Positions 10,912 through 23,288 of a DNA stretch of 54,895 nucleotides are shown one piece after another. Position numbers and translations under genes: made by a program. The notes beneath the pieces are model-generated. The model was given only the letters and a program-made list of their open reading frames with translations, ran no database searches and was not told where the DNA came from. The DNA is taken from positions 35,001 through 89,895 of the forward strand of contig CALSCQ010002252.1 in assembly GCA_943704525.1 (NCBI GenBank), written 5' to 3'. The stretch comes from Pigoraptor vietnamica. Lineage: Eukaryota > Opisthokonta > Filasterea. Numbering within the stretch: the first letter of the stretch is position 1; every line of letters starts with the position of its first letter.

Positions 10912-12251
10912 ATGGACGCTCTATTTGCGTCGTTCTCGGGCGATGGCGTGACGCTGCGCGCCGCCCGGCCGGAGGATGCCGACACACTCGCGCGCATCTT
11001 TTTCGAGGCTTTCACCGACGTCTACGAGCGCAACAACGTCAAGGCGACCTTCTCGGCGATAGATCCCGTCTTGTACTTCTTCAACAACATTCTGCTGGTG
11101 TACGACGGAGTTGTGGGCGCTGTTGCCGGTGAGTCGTGACATTGAGCCGTTGGGCCAACGCCCACGCTTGCATGCTGCGCTGTCCTTGCGCCACTGTAAG
11201 ATTTTACGTTCGCCTTGCAACGACGGTTATTGCCGGGACGTTTGTTGGGGCTAACCGGCTCTTCCGCAAGCCCTACTCGTGCTCATGAATACTCATCAGC
11301 ATGTTTCACTCGACCGCTCCAGAGCACAACGGCGCCATAGTGGGCAGCAACTTTCTCTGGGTCGAGGACACGGCGGGCATTGGACCGATCACCGTCAGTG
11401 TGGCTGCGCAGGGAAAGAACATTGGCCGGCGGATGATGCAGTGGTCCGTGGCGGAGGCGAAGCGGCGCGGCTACGAGACGATCCGACTCACGCAGGACGC
11501 ATTCAACGCCGCGAGCTTCTCGCTCTATCTCACGACGGGCTTCGACAGCGTGGATCTCTTTCATAGGGTTCGTATTCCGGCGAGGGGAGGTGCTGGGGTT
11601 GCGGTGCCGGCGGACGTGTCCGTGCGGTTTGCGTCTGCGGAGGATGTGCCGGCGTGCGAGGCGATGTGCTTGCGGGTGAACGGATACAAGCGACCAGGGC
11701 TTATTGCGAGCGTCGGGGATGCCGTGCCCGCAGAAAAGCGGTTGCGAGTGGCGGTGGGGAAGGACGGCGCGATTGTGGGGTACAGCAATGGGATAACGAC
11801 GCACACGCACAGTGTGGCGCTGGACGAGGAGGGGATGAAGGCGCTTATTCTGCACGAGTGTTGCCGCAAGGTCGAGAGCGGCGACACGGAGGACCTTCAG
11901 CTGCATATTTTTGGACGCCTCAATCCAGGTGCGTGTTAATGGGACTGTGGATGACCCGCACAGAGATAGAGTTGACGGCACGATCGATTGTCCATGGCGA
12001 GAACACTCGTGCAAGACGCGCGCACACTATGCACACGCATACAACGCGCGAGGGCGGACCGTTTGTCTTTCGCGCACGTGTCAACGGTTTCAACTCAAAA
12101 CCGCTCTAACATCCCGACATCGACGACAGGGCTTCTCCGTTGGATACTCACTGCGCTGTCGGGCGCACGCGTGCACAAGAACATGACGTACATGATCTAT
12201 GGGCCACGAGAGGATCCCCGCGGCGTCTACTTTCCAAACGCAATATACTGA
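10912..12251 (+). CDS. GNAT-family acetyltransferase with a second, degenerate GNAT-like half
   Basis: Probable acetyl-CoA-dependent N-acetyltransferase; the substrate is unknown. Exons are 10912-11128, 11323-11928 and 12130-12251, giving 314 residues. Exon 1 opens with a typical GNAT start (VTLRAARPEDADTLARIFFE). Joining exon 1 to exon 2 restores VAEHNGAIVGSNFLW followed by GIGPITVSVAAQGKNIGRR, which contains the acetyl-CoA pyrophosphate loop. A second region begins again with VSVRFASAEDVPACEAMCL but lacks a clear second acetyl-CoA loop, so only the first half is likely catalytic. Exon 3 encodes a tail with MTYMIYGPREDPRGVYFPN. An upstream AG nearer the exon 2 start gives the wrong frame, which is why 11323 was chosen. 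It could be an aminoglycoside-type, peptide or amino-acid acetyltransferase. Confidence 0.8.
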
Positions 12252-12383
12252 AAGTGCAACGCAGTGAAGAAAGGCGTCCTACAAACCGCCTCTCCTCCGA
12301 CAACTCGTTCATTCCACGGCGCAAGAGTGCGGACCAGCCGCAGCCTCGCCGCACATTAACACACACACTACAAGACGCCGCAA

Positions 12384-14273
12384 TCACAGCGACACTGCGG
12401 CGGCCGCACTCTCCAGCATGCCGGCAAGCTGGTGTTTCTTGTACTTGAGCGCGTCCTCGGCCAACGCGCGCAGAAGGGACCGCCGGAACGCCGCGTCTGC
12501 CGGTGCGCGCGCCACAATGGCCATGACCTCGTCCGGACCTGCGACAATAATACCCGCGACCATCAATACACGGCGCAGGACAGCAAAAGTACAACGGCCA
12601 CGCACAGCCACCCACTTCGCCCAGGGCGCCGCATAATTGCCACCGCTTCCGCACGCAAGTCATTCATCGACACGCCGCCGGCGATCGGCGAGGATTGTGA
12701 CAGTCCCTGCGTCACGTCGGGAACTGCCGTTGAGACGCCTTGCGGAGACGAGAGTGCGGGCGGCGCAGAGTGCAGACTCGACGCGACGGTTGCCTCCGCA
12801 ATGGCGCTGTTGGCGCTGAGCGGTACAAGCGAAACCAGCGTCTCCGATCCCCGACGTTCCAATCGGGGCGGGTCGAGCCTTTCGGCGGTGAGAGACACCG
12901 ATTGCGCAGCCGACGGTGTGGAGGCGGCAAGAGAGACCCTAGTGGGTCCCGAGGATGCCTCCGACGCAACGATCGGCCCTTCCGCGCGGGGACTTGGCAT
13001 GTCGGCCCCGCGATCGCGCTGAACGGGAGAGTTGGACGGCTCTCGCGAAAGCCGACGCCCAGCGGGAGAGGGTGAGCGAGAACCGGTGCGGCGGCGCTTC
13101 AGGCGCGGCGGCTGTCCGGACGCGGCGTCGGCGAAAGTCGTGCGGATATCGGCCTCGTCCACCATGACGCCGTCCTGCTTCACATAGATAGAGCGAGGGG
13201 ATTATTATTCCGGGGTACGATGCGATACAATACCATACACACTCGCACACACGCACACATGCACACTCGCACACACGCACATGCACCACAAGACAGGTGT
13301 TTTTTTCGCGCCCACCCCATCGCGGCGCCGCGGGCCGCCCATTCCGCCGCGAACATCATCGTCGTCGATGGACCTTAGTCGCGGCCGTTTGCGCAGAAAT
13401 TCCTCATAATTTCCCATTGTGCCGATAGGAACAGATACCTCGGCCACTGGGACGACGCACAACTCAGTGAGCGACCCAACTGAAAAAAAGAAAGCGCAGA
13501 ACAAACATTCCGCGCACAGCCAGTGGGACTCACCCTCGTGGCTGAGAAGGCGCGGGTCACGTGCGCCGGCGTCGATGGCCTCGCGCAACGCTGCCATGTG
13601 CGCGAGGAGCTCGTCGCGTGGAATGTCCGCCGGCGACAGCTGCGTCACGTGACGATACTGCCATTAGCGACATTAGCAAATAACAAACGGAATCCTTTTC
13701 CAAAACATGCCTTCTGGCGCTGCGAGGCCGAGCCGTCTGCTTCCGACTCGCTGCGTGTGAGGAAGGAATGAGCGTCGCGCACAACTCCGGCGTGCCGCAA
13801 CCACACCGATATTGAGACGAGAGACACACACCCTTGCTGTCCGATCTGAGCCGCAAACTTGTCTGCCGCCGTTCGCCCGTTCATGCGAATGCGACGCAGT
13901 GCGTTGGCGATGTCCGGGTGAAAGTAGGACTCGGGCGGTCGCTCCGGGATCGGCGCTGCAGCCGCCGCTGATACGCGCTTGAGGGCACCTCTGCGCAGCG
14001 AGTGAAAATTTCGGTCAGGACACGGCGCAAATAGTGGATGGCGGTTACGCAGAGTGCCGAGCAAGACTCTGCTAAAACGAGGGCAAGAGAATGTGCACAC
14101 AACAACGCAAAAGGACTAACTCAGACTAACTCCCTACGCATCGCTTATTCTCACTTGAGGGGGTGGTGATAATACAGCGGGATTGTCCCAAGATAGGCCT
14201 CGAGACGACTCGTCCACATGGGCGTCGGTACGCCCCTGGGAAGAAAAAGAGTTATTATCAGGCCAAACACTCT

Positions 14274-14313
<40 letters not shown>

Positions 14314-16042
14314 ACACATTAACGCACTTCAAGGGGCCCGATAACTCTTCGACGAGTGGCAAGACGACCGCGTAATTGTAGGGGAGAACGAAGAGCACCA
14401 CCGACTGCCCCGTGCTGCGTGGCTTGAGGAAACCGAACGGCAGGCCGTACGTTCGCGATGCCTGTTCACGGCGACTGCTGCCGTGCACGAACGCCACCCA
14501 GCACGCGTCGGGCTTGCGGCGCGCCAGCATCGTCTGCACCGCGATCCGCGCTCGTATTAGAGACGGGCCTCAGCACTGACAATAAAACGCAATTGCATGC
14601 AATTTTCCACCACAACACCAAATATGGCCATCACTCGCCTGCGTCAGGGCGCACGCCTCGATCTCGTATTTGTCAAAGGGAAACGACTCGACGTACATAG
14701 GATCGGCGTCCGCAATCGCAACCGAGATGACGGGGTGTGCAGTGCGAAGAGGAAACTGTGCGTGTGAAAGGAGTGTGTGTGGGAGGGGCAAAGACATGTA
14801 CGTGAGTCAACGGCAATGGCGAACGAACGAAATGCACACACCGGCAAGTGTTCGTGCGAGGCAAGCACCTTAGGGACGCGACTGTCAATCCAGTAGTCCT
14901 CCGGGATCGGCCAAAACGCGCCCGTTCCCTGCGCGGCACCCTTTGGCGCGTGCAGTTGCAGCATTCGCCTCACAGAAGAGACCGACGACGGCAGCGGGAC
15001 ACTGTCGTACGCGTCCGGTCGGAGTCCGGGGATGAGGACGCCCTTTTCGCGCGGATCAAAGCACTCGAAGCTCACGAGAACGCCCTGCTGAAGGCGGCTC
15101 ACGACTGACTCGGCAGCCTGAAGCGATTGACACACACACGCCAACGCAGTCTCCGTGAGAATGATGGTGTAACATAGCCAACAATCAGATAGGGACGAGT
15201 CAAATAATAATAGAAAGGGCAGCGCATGCCATGTGTGAAGTACAGTCGCCCCATTGTGCGCACCTGCATGGCCGACCGATGGTGGGGCGCAATAAACACG
15301 CGACCGCCAGTGGCCTCGCACACGGCGGACAAGGCTGGGTCCGGCGCGCGAAACACCGCCGGCGGGGCGCCGCAGCCGGGCGGCTGTAGCACAATCGTAA
15401 AGATCCGCTGGTCCCACCGAAAGGGATCCTTGCACATCTCTGAAAACGGGTGCGGCGTGGGAAGCGCGTTCCGGAGGAGGTCGGGCACGTCCGCGACGGT
15501 CACGCGTGCCGACGACTGCGCGCCAGTGCCCAACGGAAAGAGGCCGTCCGTAACAGCGAGCACGATGCCCGGCTCCGTCACGCACGGGTAGCGCCCTTGC
15601 CCCACTGTATCCACGCCAGTCGTCACGCGGTAGCAGTTCAGCACGTCCAGCGAGAGGCGCAGGGCTGTTATGAGAGCGCCATCGTCCAGCGCAGAGAGCG
15701 CCTTGAGTTCGGACATGAACGCGGCGAACGGCTCGCGAAAGCCAATCTTAACGGCGCCGGCGCCACCTGCCGCACCGGTCGTCACGAGCATGTACCGGTC
15801 ACTTCGACTTTGCGCGTCACGGGCGCGAATCTGCGCGGTACATTACAGCGTACGCCCGTCAGGCCCCGTAACAACGGTAATGCAATCAAACAGTGTGCAT
15901 TCGCCAGCAGTAGTGTGCCACACACTACACGTGCCTTGATGAAGTGCTCAATAGTCGCCTTCGCGAGGTCGAGGTACGAGAGACCGGTCGATGTCGTCTG
16001 CGCCATGGACGCGCTCGTGTCGACGAGGAAGGCGATCAGCAT
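12384..16042 (-). CDS. INTS6: Integrator complex subunit 6
   Basis: Subunit of the Integrator complex, which acts with RNA polymerase II on snRNA 3' processing and promoter-proximal termination; INTS6 helps recruit PP2A. Exons are 16042-15929, 15830-15264, 15117-14869, 14755-14639, 14533-14328, 14235-14155, 13990-13832, 13750-13711, 13657-13534, 13479-13316, 13177-12616 and 12538-12384, about 845 residues. The N-terminal VWA domain starts MLIAFLVDTSASMAQTT and runs through DPFRWDQRIFTIVLQPPG. The family blocks follow in order: GAFWPIPEDYW, FPFDKYEIEACALTQ, LPYNYAVVLPL, ADIPRDELLAHM, MGNYEEFLRKRPR and GVMVDEADI. The C-terminus carries the INTS6/SAGE1/DDX26B domain (ALKYKKHQLAGML). Two introns use GC donors. 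The acceptor at exon 11 may instead give a start at 13174. The order and spacing of all blocks match INTS6, so confidence is high. Confidence 0.93.
14277..14312. repeat. CA/TG dinucleotide microsatellite in an INTS6 intron
   Basis: Uninterrupted CA on the plus strand, which is TG on the sense strand of INTS6. It lies wholly inside the intron 14236-14327. Confidence 0.9.
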
Positions 16043-16666
16043 CTTCAAACAGCCGCCGTCGCCACACACAGGCACGGCGGTGAATGGGCGCTATCGCACG
16101 GACGGCATGGTGCGACTTCAAACGGTCTCAATTCCCGCACGAAATGGCCGCTGTCAAGACTTCGTTGAGGACCGTGAGCCGACGCTGAATAGCGTCGGTG
16201 GTAACGGAAGTGTAACACGCGTCCACGTCATTTGGAAAATGACGACTCCTCGTATTCCACTTTGCGCGAGCCAATGGGCGTGCGGCACGTGTCGATGGAC
16301 TCGGTTTTATTTGGAAATCCCTCAAAAAACAGCACAAAAGGAACAATTCTCAATGTGCGAGCCCCCCACCAGCGCTCCAGCTGACCGGTGTGTGTCCTCT
16401 GCCTGAACCGCGACCACAGCGGCATGCGAGGCACATCTCCCGTCTGCGCACTCTCGCGTGTGTCTGCGAGCGACGCATGTGCGTGCGAGAGCGCTCCAAG
16501 CTTTGTTTGCCTCTGCACTGCCTCTTCTTGTCGAGAGCGCCCTCACTGACTTTACGCGCTGCATCTCTCACTCCGTGGTGACCGCCCGCATTTGGCAGTT
16601 CACCGCATCCGTCGATTCGTAATAGCCAAACCGCGTCCGTTTTCGTAGCTCGCGAGGCGGAGGAAG
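16043..16666. other. Divergent promoter region between INTS6 and the ER DnaJ gene
   Basis: Both genes start at the edges of this stretch and read outward, so it must carry two promoters and two leaders. Antisense ORFs here have no protein character. I see no RNA gene or repeat. Confidence 0.5.
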
Positions 16667-18918
16667 ATGCGGCTCACGAGTGTTGTGGTTGTGGTGGCCG
16701 TTGCCTTGGGTGGCATCGTGCTTGCGCTGGCCGGAAGGGACTACTACGCCATCCTGGGAGTGCCGCGCGACGCGAGCGACCGGCAGATTCGGAAAAACTA
16801 CCGCGACCTCGCAAAGAAGTACCACCCCGACAAGAACCCAGGCAACAAGGAGGCTGAAGCCATGTTCAAGGACGTGGCGGAGGGTGCGTGCCTGGTCGGA
16901 GCTCGGGATTGTGTGCTGGGCTGTGGGGGTGCGGTTGGCGTGCGTCGGTGGCTTACGGCTTGTTGTCGGCCTTGTTTGCAGCGTACGAAGTGCTGACGGA
17001 CGAGGAGAAGCGCCGCATTTACGACCAGTATGGCGAGGATGGCCTCAAGCAGAACCAGGTGTGTGCATGCTCACTGAGGGAACCGTAACGTGACTCTCCC
17101 AGCACTACTTCCTCCCCTCCGCTGCCTCTGCGTGCTTCACGTGACACAGCCTCTGCGTTCTTTCGTCTCGTGCAGAACCAGGGCGGCATGAACCCGTTCA
17201 GCAGTTTCTTTGGCGACTTTTTCGGGGGTGGCGGCGGCCAGCAGCAGAAGCGCAAGGGCCCCGATGTGAACCTCGAGATTGATGTCACGCTCGAAGACCT
17301 CTACCTTGGCCGGTCGCTGCCGGTGAGCGGATGTTCGTTGTCCGAGTAATTCGACTCGCTGTCATGAGGGGTCTGGCGCTGTTATGTGCTTTGTGCGTGC
17401 ATGTGTGCGTCACCCACGCTTCCGCTCACAACAACGACTCGCAGGTGGAGACGAGCAGGCAGGTGCTGTGCAGCAAGTGCCGCGGCACCGGCGCACGGAC
17501 ACCCGAGGACATTGTGACGTGTAACGAGTGCGGCGGCCGCGGAGTGAAGATCACGACGCACCAAGTCGCCCCGGGCTTCGTCCAGCAGATGCAGAGCCAG
17601 TGGGTGGCGCACACATGGGCGATAACGTCGTGAAGTGGATCGAGTGTGTCTGAAGAGGATAGCTTGTGCCGTAGGTCGCGTGCGTGTCTGCCCGTGCGTG
17701 TCTGCGCTCGTGCGTGGATGGCTGCGTTTGCTCACGTGCCGTCTTTCGCCGCAGATGCAACAAGTGCGGCGGCAAGGGCAAGATGGTGCGCGCGACGTGC
17801 CCCATCTGCAAAGGGAAGAAGGTGCAGAAGGGCACCGAGACGGTCACGCTCTCCATCGAACGCGGCATGGCCGACGGGGAGAAGATTGTATCCGCTCACA
17901 CACGCGTGACTTTGTTGCTGCGTGCATGATGCACGTGCACACTCGTCGCTCACCCTTGCGCTCCTTCGCAACATTCATGGCGATGGTCTGTTGCTGTGCG
18001 TGAAGCCCGTGCGTCCAGCCTTCGCTACTCCACTCTTTCGGTCTTTCGCGGCCGTTCGCTGCGTCTATTCCTGTTTTCCCTTTGTTTTCCCTTGACCCCA
18101 CCACCCATTGTGCTCCCTTTCTGCACCCGTCCGCCTTGTTGTTGTCTGCAGACGTTCCAGCGGCAGAGTGACCAGAGCCCAGACGTCACTCCCGGCGACC
18201 TCGTCTTCACCCTGAAGACTATTCCCCACGATCGCTTCACGCGCAAGGGCAACAACCTCTACGTCAAGGAGACGATTACGCTGCTCGAGGTACGCGTGCG
18301 AGTGCGGTTGCGTGGACGTGCTCTTCGGTGTATATTGCACGCGTGCACTGTTAGTCTGTGTGTTGCTGAAATTTTTCGCTCTGTCCCTCTATGCAGGCCC
18401 TTGTCGGCTTCGAGCATGAGCTGAAGCACCTTGACGGCCACACCGTCCCGCTCAAGCGAACACAAGTCACACAGCCTGGTGTGTCTGGTTCTCCATTGCG
18501 CTTTCACTCGTTTTTGTTGACAGCTCCCACATTCTTGTGTGCGCGTGTGCGTGTGTGTGCGTGTGTGCGTGTGCGTGTGTGTGCGCGCGCGTGTGTGTGT
18601 TTGTGTTTGTGTGTGTGTGTGTGTGTGTGCTTCTTGTCTTATCCATTCGGGCACGCAGGATTCGTTATGACGGTGGACGGTGAGGGCATGCCGGTGCACA
18701 ACTTTGCGTCGGACAGGGGAAAGCTGTATGTCGAGTTTGTCGTCGTGCTTCCCACGAAGCTCACGCCGGAGCAGGCCGAAGGTACGCGCTGCGATATGTC
18801 GTCGGCTTCCCTTTTGTCTTTCATACATCTTGCGTGCGAATGTGCGAATGTGTTCGGGGCCTGAACGCATCTTCCCTACTCTGCAGCTGCGCGACAGCTC
18901 TTTGGCGGGTCGTCCTGA
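16667..18918 (+). CDS. ER-lumenal DnaJ/Hsp40 co-chaperone (Scj1/ERdj3-like)
   Basis: Stimulates the ATPase of the ER Hsp70 (BiP) and delivers unfolded clients. Exons are 16667-16883, 16982-17058, 17176-17322, 17445-17599, 17755-17887, 18152-18289, 18397-18478, 18659-18781 and 18887-18918, giving 367 residues. Residues 1-23 are a hydrophobic signal peptide. The J domain follows directly (RDYYAILGV from R24) with HPD at 53-55, then a Gly/Phe-rich linker. The cysteine-rich domain has four CXXC units (CSKC, CNEC, CNKC, CPIC), the canonical type I arrangement. The client-binding beta domains contain [20 protein letters not shown] and [11 protein letters not shown]. No KDEL-type signal is present at the C-terminus (LFGGSS), as in ERdj3. 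The splice at 17599 was chosen because it restores [14 protein letters not shown]. Confidence 0.94.
18535..18632. repeat. TG/CG-rich dinucleotide tract in a DnaJ intron
   Basis: Imperfect (TG)n with CG interruptions on the plus strand, which is the sense strand of the DnaJ gene. It occupies most of the intron between exons 7 and 8. Confidence 0.85.
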
Positions 18919-19372
18919 GGACACTCGCTCGTTGTGCTTGCATTCGCGTTCTATTGTGCCGAAAACCCGCATCGCGCGCGCGCGTCGCCGTCGCTGCCGC
19001 TGCCGCTGGCGCGTATTTCTCTTTCTCACATTTATGGTTTGTGCGAAAGATTCGCAAACAAAAACTGCCCTGGTGGAGTTCGTCTGTTGCGCAACGTCAG
19101 TCGTTTGGAGCGGCGAAATTGCAGAGAGCGATACGCGCCGCATGGAATGTGCGATTTGGTGTGTTCATTTCTCGAGTAGGCGTCCCCGTATGCCCCATCT
19201 CGCGCGCAATCGCGCGAAGGGACACCGTGCCCACAGCATGACGTCATAACGGTGGCAGGTGAAGCAAACGCAAAGCGATGAAATGGAAAGAAGTGCAAAA
19301 CGAGCGCATCGGCAACACTGCGACCGAGAAGCAGCAGCGACGTGCAGCCGCACTCCAGCTGTACCTGCGCCA
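18919..19372. other. Convergent intergenic region, DnaJ and nucleotidyltransferase 3' ends
   Basis: Both flanking genes end here, so this is shared 3' untranslated sequence. Several overlapping ORFs on both strands have no protein character. I see no repeat or RNA gene. Confidence 0.5.
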
Positions 19373-22300
19373 CTACGACGCGCGCGAATGCTTGTACGGC
19401 TCGCAGATAGTGGCGAGGTCGCCCCCGTCGCACAGCAGGCGGTATCCACGCATGAATTCGCCGCGTATCTCGAACAGCCTGCGGGCGAAAACGGCGGCTT
19501 AGGGAGATAGAACAAATATATGGCTGACACGACGCAGCGACCGACGATGTGCACCACCGCACTTTGCAAACGGGTATGCACTCACGTGTTCTTGTCAACG
19601 ACACGCCCGAGGTTATGTGTGTTCTCAAAGGGGTCCTCGATGCAGATCCAGTAACGGTCGGTGCGGCTGTTGTTCTGCTCGCGAACAGCAAAAAAGAAAA
19701 AGAAGAAAGGAAACACACGTGAGACAGGCACCACGAACGAGCATGCATGACCCTTGCGAACGCGGTGCCCGAGTTCAACACAGAGAAAAGCGCGCATGGC
19801 TCACCTTGAGCGACCACTCCTTGTCGGCCTTGGACGCGAGGCGGGCCGTCTTCACGCACACGACGCTGTCGTGGTAGTCGAAATCGTGCGCAAAGTACCG
19901 AAAGAACCCGGCCAGGAGATCGCCGAGGCTCTCCGAGTTGCCGTTGACGCTGTCCCCAAACCCGAAGTCGCGGAGCTGAGGGATGGCGTCGAAAAAGTAG
20001 CAGTCGTAGCCGTCCACCTTGACCTCGGGCCGCACCGTCTGACCCTCGGGATGGATCTGCTGCAGGCAGGGGAGGACAGGCACCGGTCGCGTCTGCAGAT
20101 AGTAGATGACGAGCAGTACGAAGGCGTAGCTGAAGGGGAAAGGGAGAGGGGAAAGGAAGAGGGGACGCAAAAACAGACGAATGTCAATTATTAATGCGAT
20201 TATCCGCACACGGTCATCGCAAAGATCACCATTCGGGCGAACGGGCATGGACGCGCGGTCGCACCTGCTGAGTGTGCCCATGTAGGGCTCGTTGATCTGG
20301 CGCTTCTTGGCCCAGTACTTGACCACGCGAGCGAGGTCGACGGCGCGCTGGTCGACGAGAGCGTACGTCTGGAGGAGGCGCGTGTTGTGCAGCGCCAGGC
20401 TGTTGTTGATGCAGATGTCGCAACAGATGCCGCTGAGGGACGACAGGGGAGGAAGATTGGTAAGGGTGAACATAGGACGCGTTTGGCGGAACATGTGCGG
20501 ATGTACGAGCCCGGGCGCACATGTGAGACGAGCCAGCACTGACACAAGTGTGACCAGCGACGCCGGGCAAAAATGGGCCTTGGAATTGCAGGGAAAGCGC
20601 TGCAACAAGAGAGCGCACGCTCACCTTGTCGGATCCCTGAATTTGACAATGGGCACGCGCGCCTTTGGAAGCGGGAGCACATCGGACATTCGATCTGCGC
20701 ACGTGGATTGGTTTGAGTGGGAGCGTGCGGAGAAATAAGGGATGTCGCGACTGCGCATGCATGTGCGCGTGTATGCGGGAGTGACAGACGTACAGCAACA
20801 CAAAACTTCATATCAACGCCCGGGAATCATGAAACCGTCCATGCGAATTCGCCAACATCGCCAACATCCCCACTCACCCTTTCGCAACATGCGCGCCAGT
20901 TTCTTAACCATCGTCGCCTGCGCCTTTTCGTCCGCGTCGTTCATAAGGCAAATGTCCATGTCGCAGTTCTTGAGCCCAAAGTTGTTCGCAGATGACCCGT
21001 ACACGTGCAACGTCGCGTCTGCAAGGAAATTCATCACGTAAACACCACGAATAAAAACACCTCTTCTCTCCGTTAAAGAAGCACCTGAGGTGAAAAAAAT
21101 AGTTGCGGAAGACCCTAAACTCCAACAATAATGTCACGCTGTGTTCTTCACACGCAAGAACACAGGAACCGCCGCCACTCACTCGGCCAATGCCTCGACA
21201 CAAGCGCCTGCAACCGCGAAAAGAGCGCTTCCCGACGCGAACACTCCGCCGGCGTCGGCGATATCTCCGTTAAGAGCGCCTGGGGACGAAAGACAAAGAC
21301 GCGGTTGACCATTCACCGCCATAGCCCACAATCACGCACATTCACACTCCGCGCACCGAATGACAACAAGAGGTGGATAAGCACGCACCTCCATCTGTCG
21401 CGTGACGTGCTCGATGTGCGTCGATGTGGGCGTGCGCTTCGTCACCGGCCTCGACGCATAGTCGTCGAATCGCTGCGTTCACAAAAAGAGTATACAATTT
21501 CTCAACACACAAATGGACACGCGCACACACCAGTCGCGCATCGCACACAACGCAGTTCGTGACCGAAGCAAGGCCAATACCCACCCCGCCCGCCTCCCCG
21601 CGATCGTTCAGCGAAATACCATCCATGAGCGCCGCAACGCCGTCCACACCGCGCACCCCCGCGACGCTCGGCATGGCACCCTCGAACCGCGGCGTACCCC
21701 CGCCGTTCGCAGACTGCCTCTCGTGTTGGCGAGCGTCCGCATGCGCCGTGGCCACAGCAGCGCCATTCGCGTCCCTGTTGTTTGCCGGCGATGCAGCGCC
21801 CATACGCGCGGGTGCGACTGCAGACGGTCCCACCAATGTCCTCATCATGGGGGCGTATCCGATCACGGCAGCGTCTCTATGAACGCTCGACTGCGCGCCA
21901 GGCGGCAGCACTCCCGGCATTGCATGCGGCGCCATGTGCGACACGCCAGGTGCGGGACCCACGTGCGGTGTCCACACGTTGTCCATCCGCGCGCCGCCGA
22001 GCGCGATCGGAAATCCAGGCGGAAGTCGCTGCTGCTGCTGGAGAGGCAGTCCAGCGGTGCCGGCAGGCCCGGTCTGTCGCGAGCCCTCGCCCACAGTCGC
22101 TGACAGTGCCGGCGGCGGCGCGTGTTGTTGCGGGAACGCAGAAGCGCCCGAATGGAGCGCCAGCCTGCCCTGGAGCGACGGCGGGAGCTGCGGACCGGCC
22201 CCCGGGGTAGCTCGCGCAGCACCTTGCCCAGACGCCGGAGGGCCACGCCACTCTGGCGCCTCTCCTCCCCACGGCCCTTCCGCGTAATGTGCGAGAGGGC

Positions 22301-23288
22301 CCATCTGCGGGTGCGTGCGCTGCTGCGCGTGTTGCGGCGGCGGCGGGTTTTGCCGCTCCGACGCACCAACCGGTTCGCCTGCAGTCCGCGCTGCCGGCAC
22401 TCTGGGCGACGCAGCAAAATCGCCCCTCCCGAAGCTCTCTGCAAGGCGACCCGGCGGCGGCGTCGGCGTGCCTGTGCCCTTGTCGCGAAACCCGAGAAGG
22501 CGACCGATGTGCTCCTCGATTTGCCGCGCATCAAACGACTCGTTCAGCCGGTCGTCCGTCGGCAGCTGTGGCGATCCCGTGTAAAAGACGTTCGGCATCC
22601 CATCTCCGCCCCACGTAGATCCGCTGAACCGGGAGGGCGCAGGCTGCGCAATGGGGCCGCGCACCATCATGGGAGGCGCATCCCCCACCGGCGGGCGACC
22701 GGCGTACGCGTCGTGCTCCACGGTGTGTTGTGGCCCAGCGTCGCTTCCGTCCGCCCCCTCGTATTCCCGCATCACTCCGTATCCCGCAAACAACTGCTGC
22801 TCAATCTCGCGCGACGACAACGCGTACGCCAGTCCGGCATTCCACGACGGGTGGGGCGGGTACATGTGCTCGGGATGAAACTCGCCGAGGTGTGGGTGCA
22901 TCGCGAACAAGTGCGCAAGCGGGTGACCGTCCGTGCCGGCGCTTGGCGGAGGCGTCGGCGGTCCGCGGATGTACGTGCCGTTGTCATAGACAGGCTGCTC
23001 GGGCACATCCTGCTTGAAACGGCCGGGAGAACCCGGCGGGCCCGGCGCGAGGCCAGGAGGGGCATACGCTTGGGGGGGAAGTCCACGCGGCTGCATGTGC
23101 AGCCCCCACGGTGGCATGGCGGGCGGTTGCTGCGGTGGCTGCTGAGCCATGCCGTTACCACCAACGGGGGCCGCCGAACCGATGGCGCCCGCAGCGGTCC
23201 GATGAGGGCGATACGCCTGGGCGTGTACATCCGGCAGTCCGTAGGGTTGCGGCGCCCATGTGCCCTGGCCGGGAAGCAGCGCGGCCAT
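19373..23288 (-). CDS. Cid1-family terminal nucleotidyltransferase (TUTase / non-canonical poly(A) polymerase)
   Basis: Adds nucleotides, probably U or A, to RNA 3' ends. Exons are 23288-21585, 21472-21389, 21279-21183, 21018-20878, 20694-20625, 20432-20265, 20129-19805, 19674-19586 and 19478-19373, giving 927 residues. Exon 1 encodes about 568 residues of disordered, Pro/Gly/Gln-rich sequence with no recognised domain. The catalytic module occupies roughly 600-927. The Pol-beta signature is HVYGSSANNFGL followed by DMDICL, supplying the first two catalytic aspartates. Then come PIVKFRDPTSGICCDICIN, KYWAKKRQINEPYMGTLSS and LLVIYYLQTR. The PAP-associated motif is EDPFENTHNLGRVV. Phase-matched joins restore each of these blocks. 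The base choice cannot be told from motifs seen here. The exon 1 donor at 21585 is the least certain junction; GTCACG a few codons on is an alternative. Confidence 0.9.

Noticed and set aside
11300-11322. Upstream acceptor for GNAT exon 2 giving an MFHSTAP start
   Set aside because: Phase does not match exon 1; the acceptor at 11321-11322 restores VAEHNGAIVGSNFLW.
19032-19859. 275-residue minus-strand ORF spanning the nucleotidyltransferase 3' end
   Set aside because: Reads through introns in the wrong frame; the real exons end at the TAG at 19373-19375.
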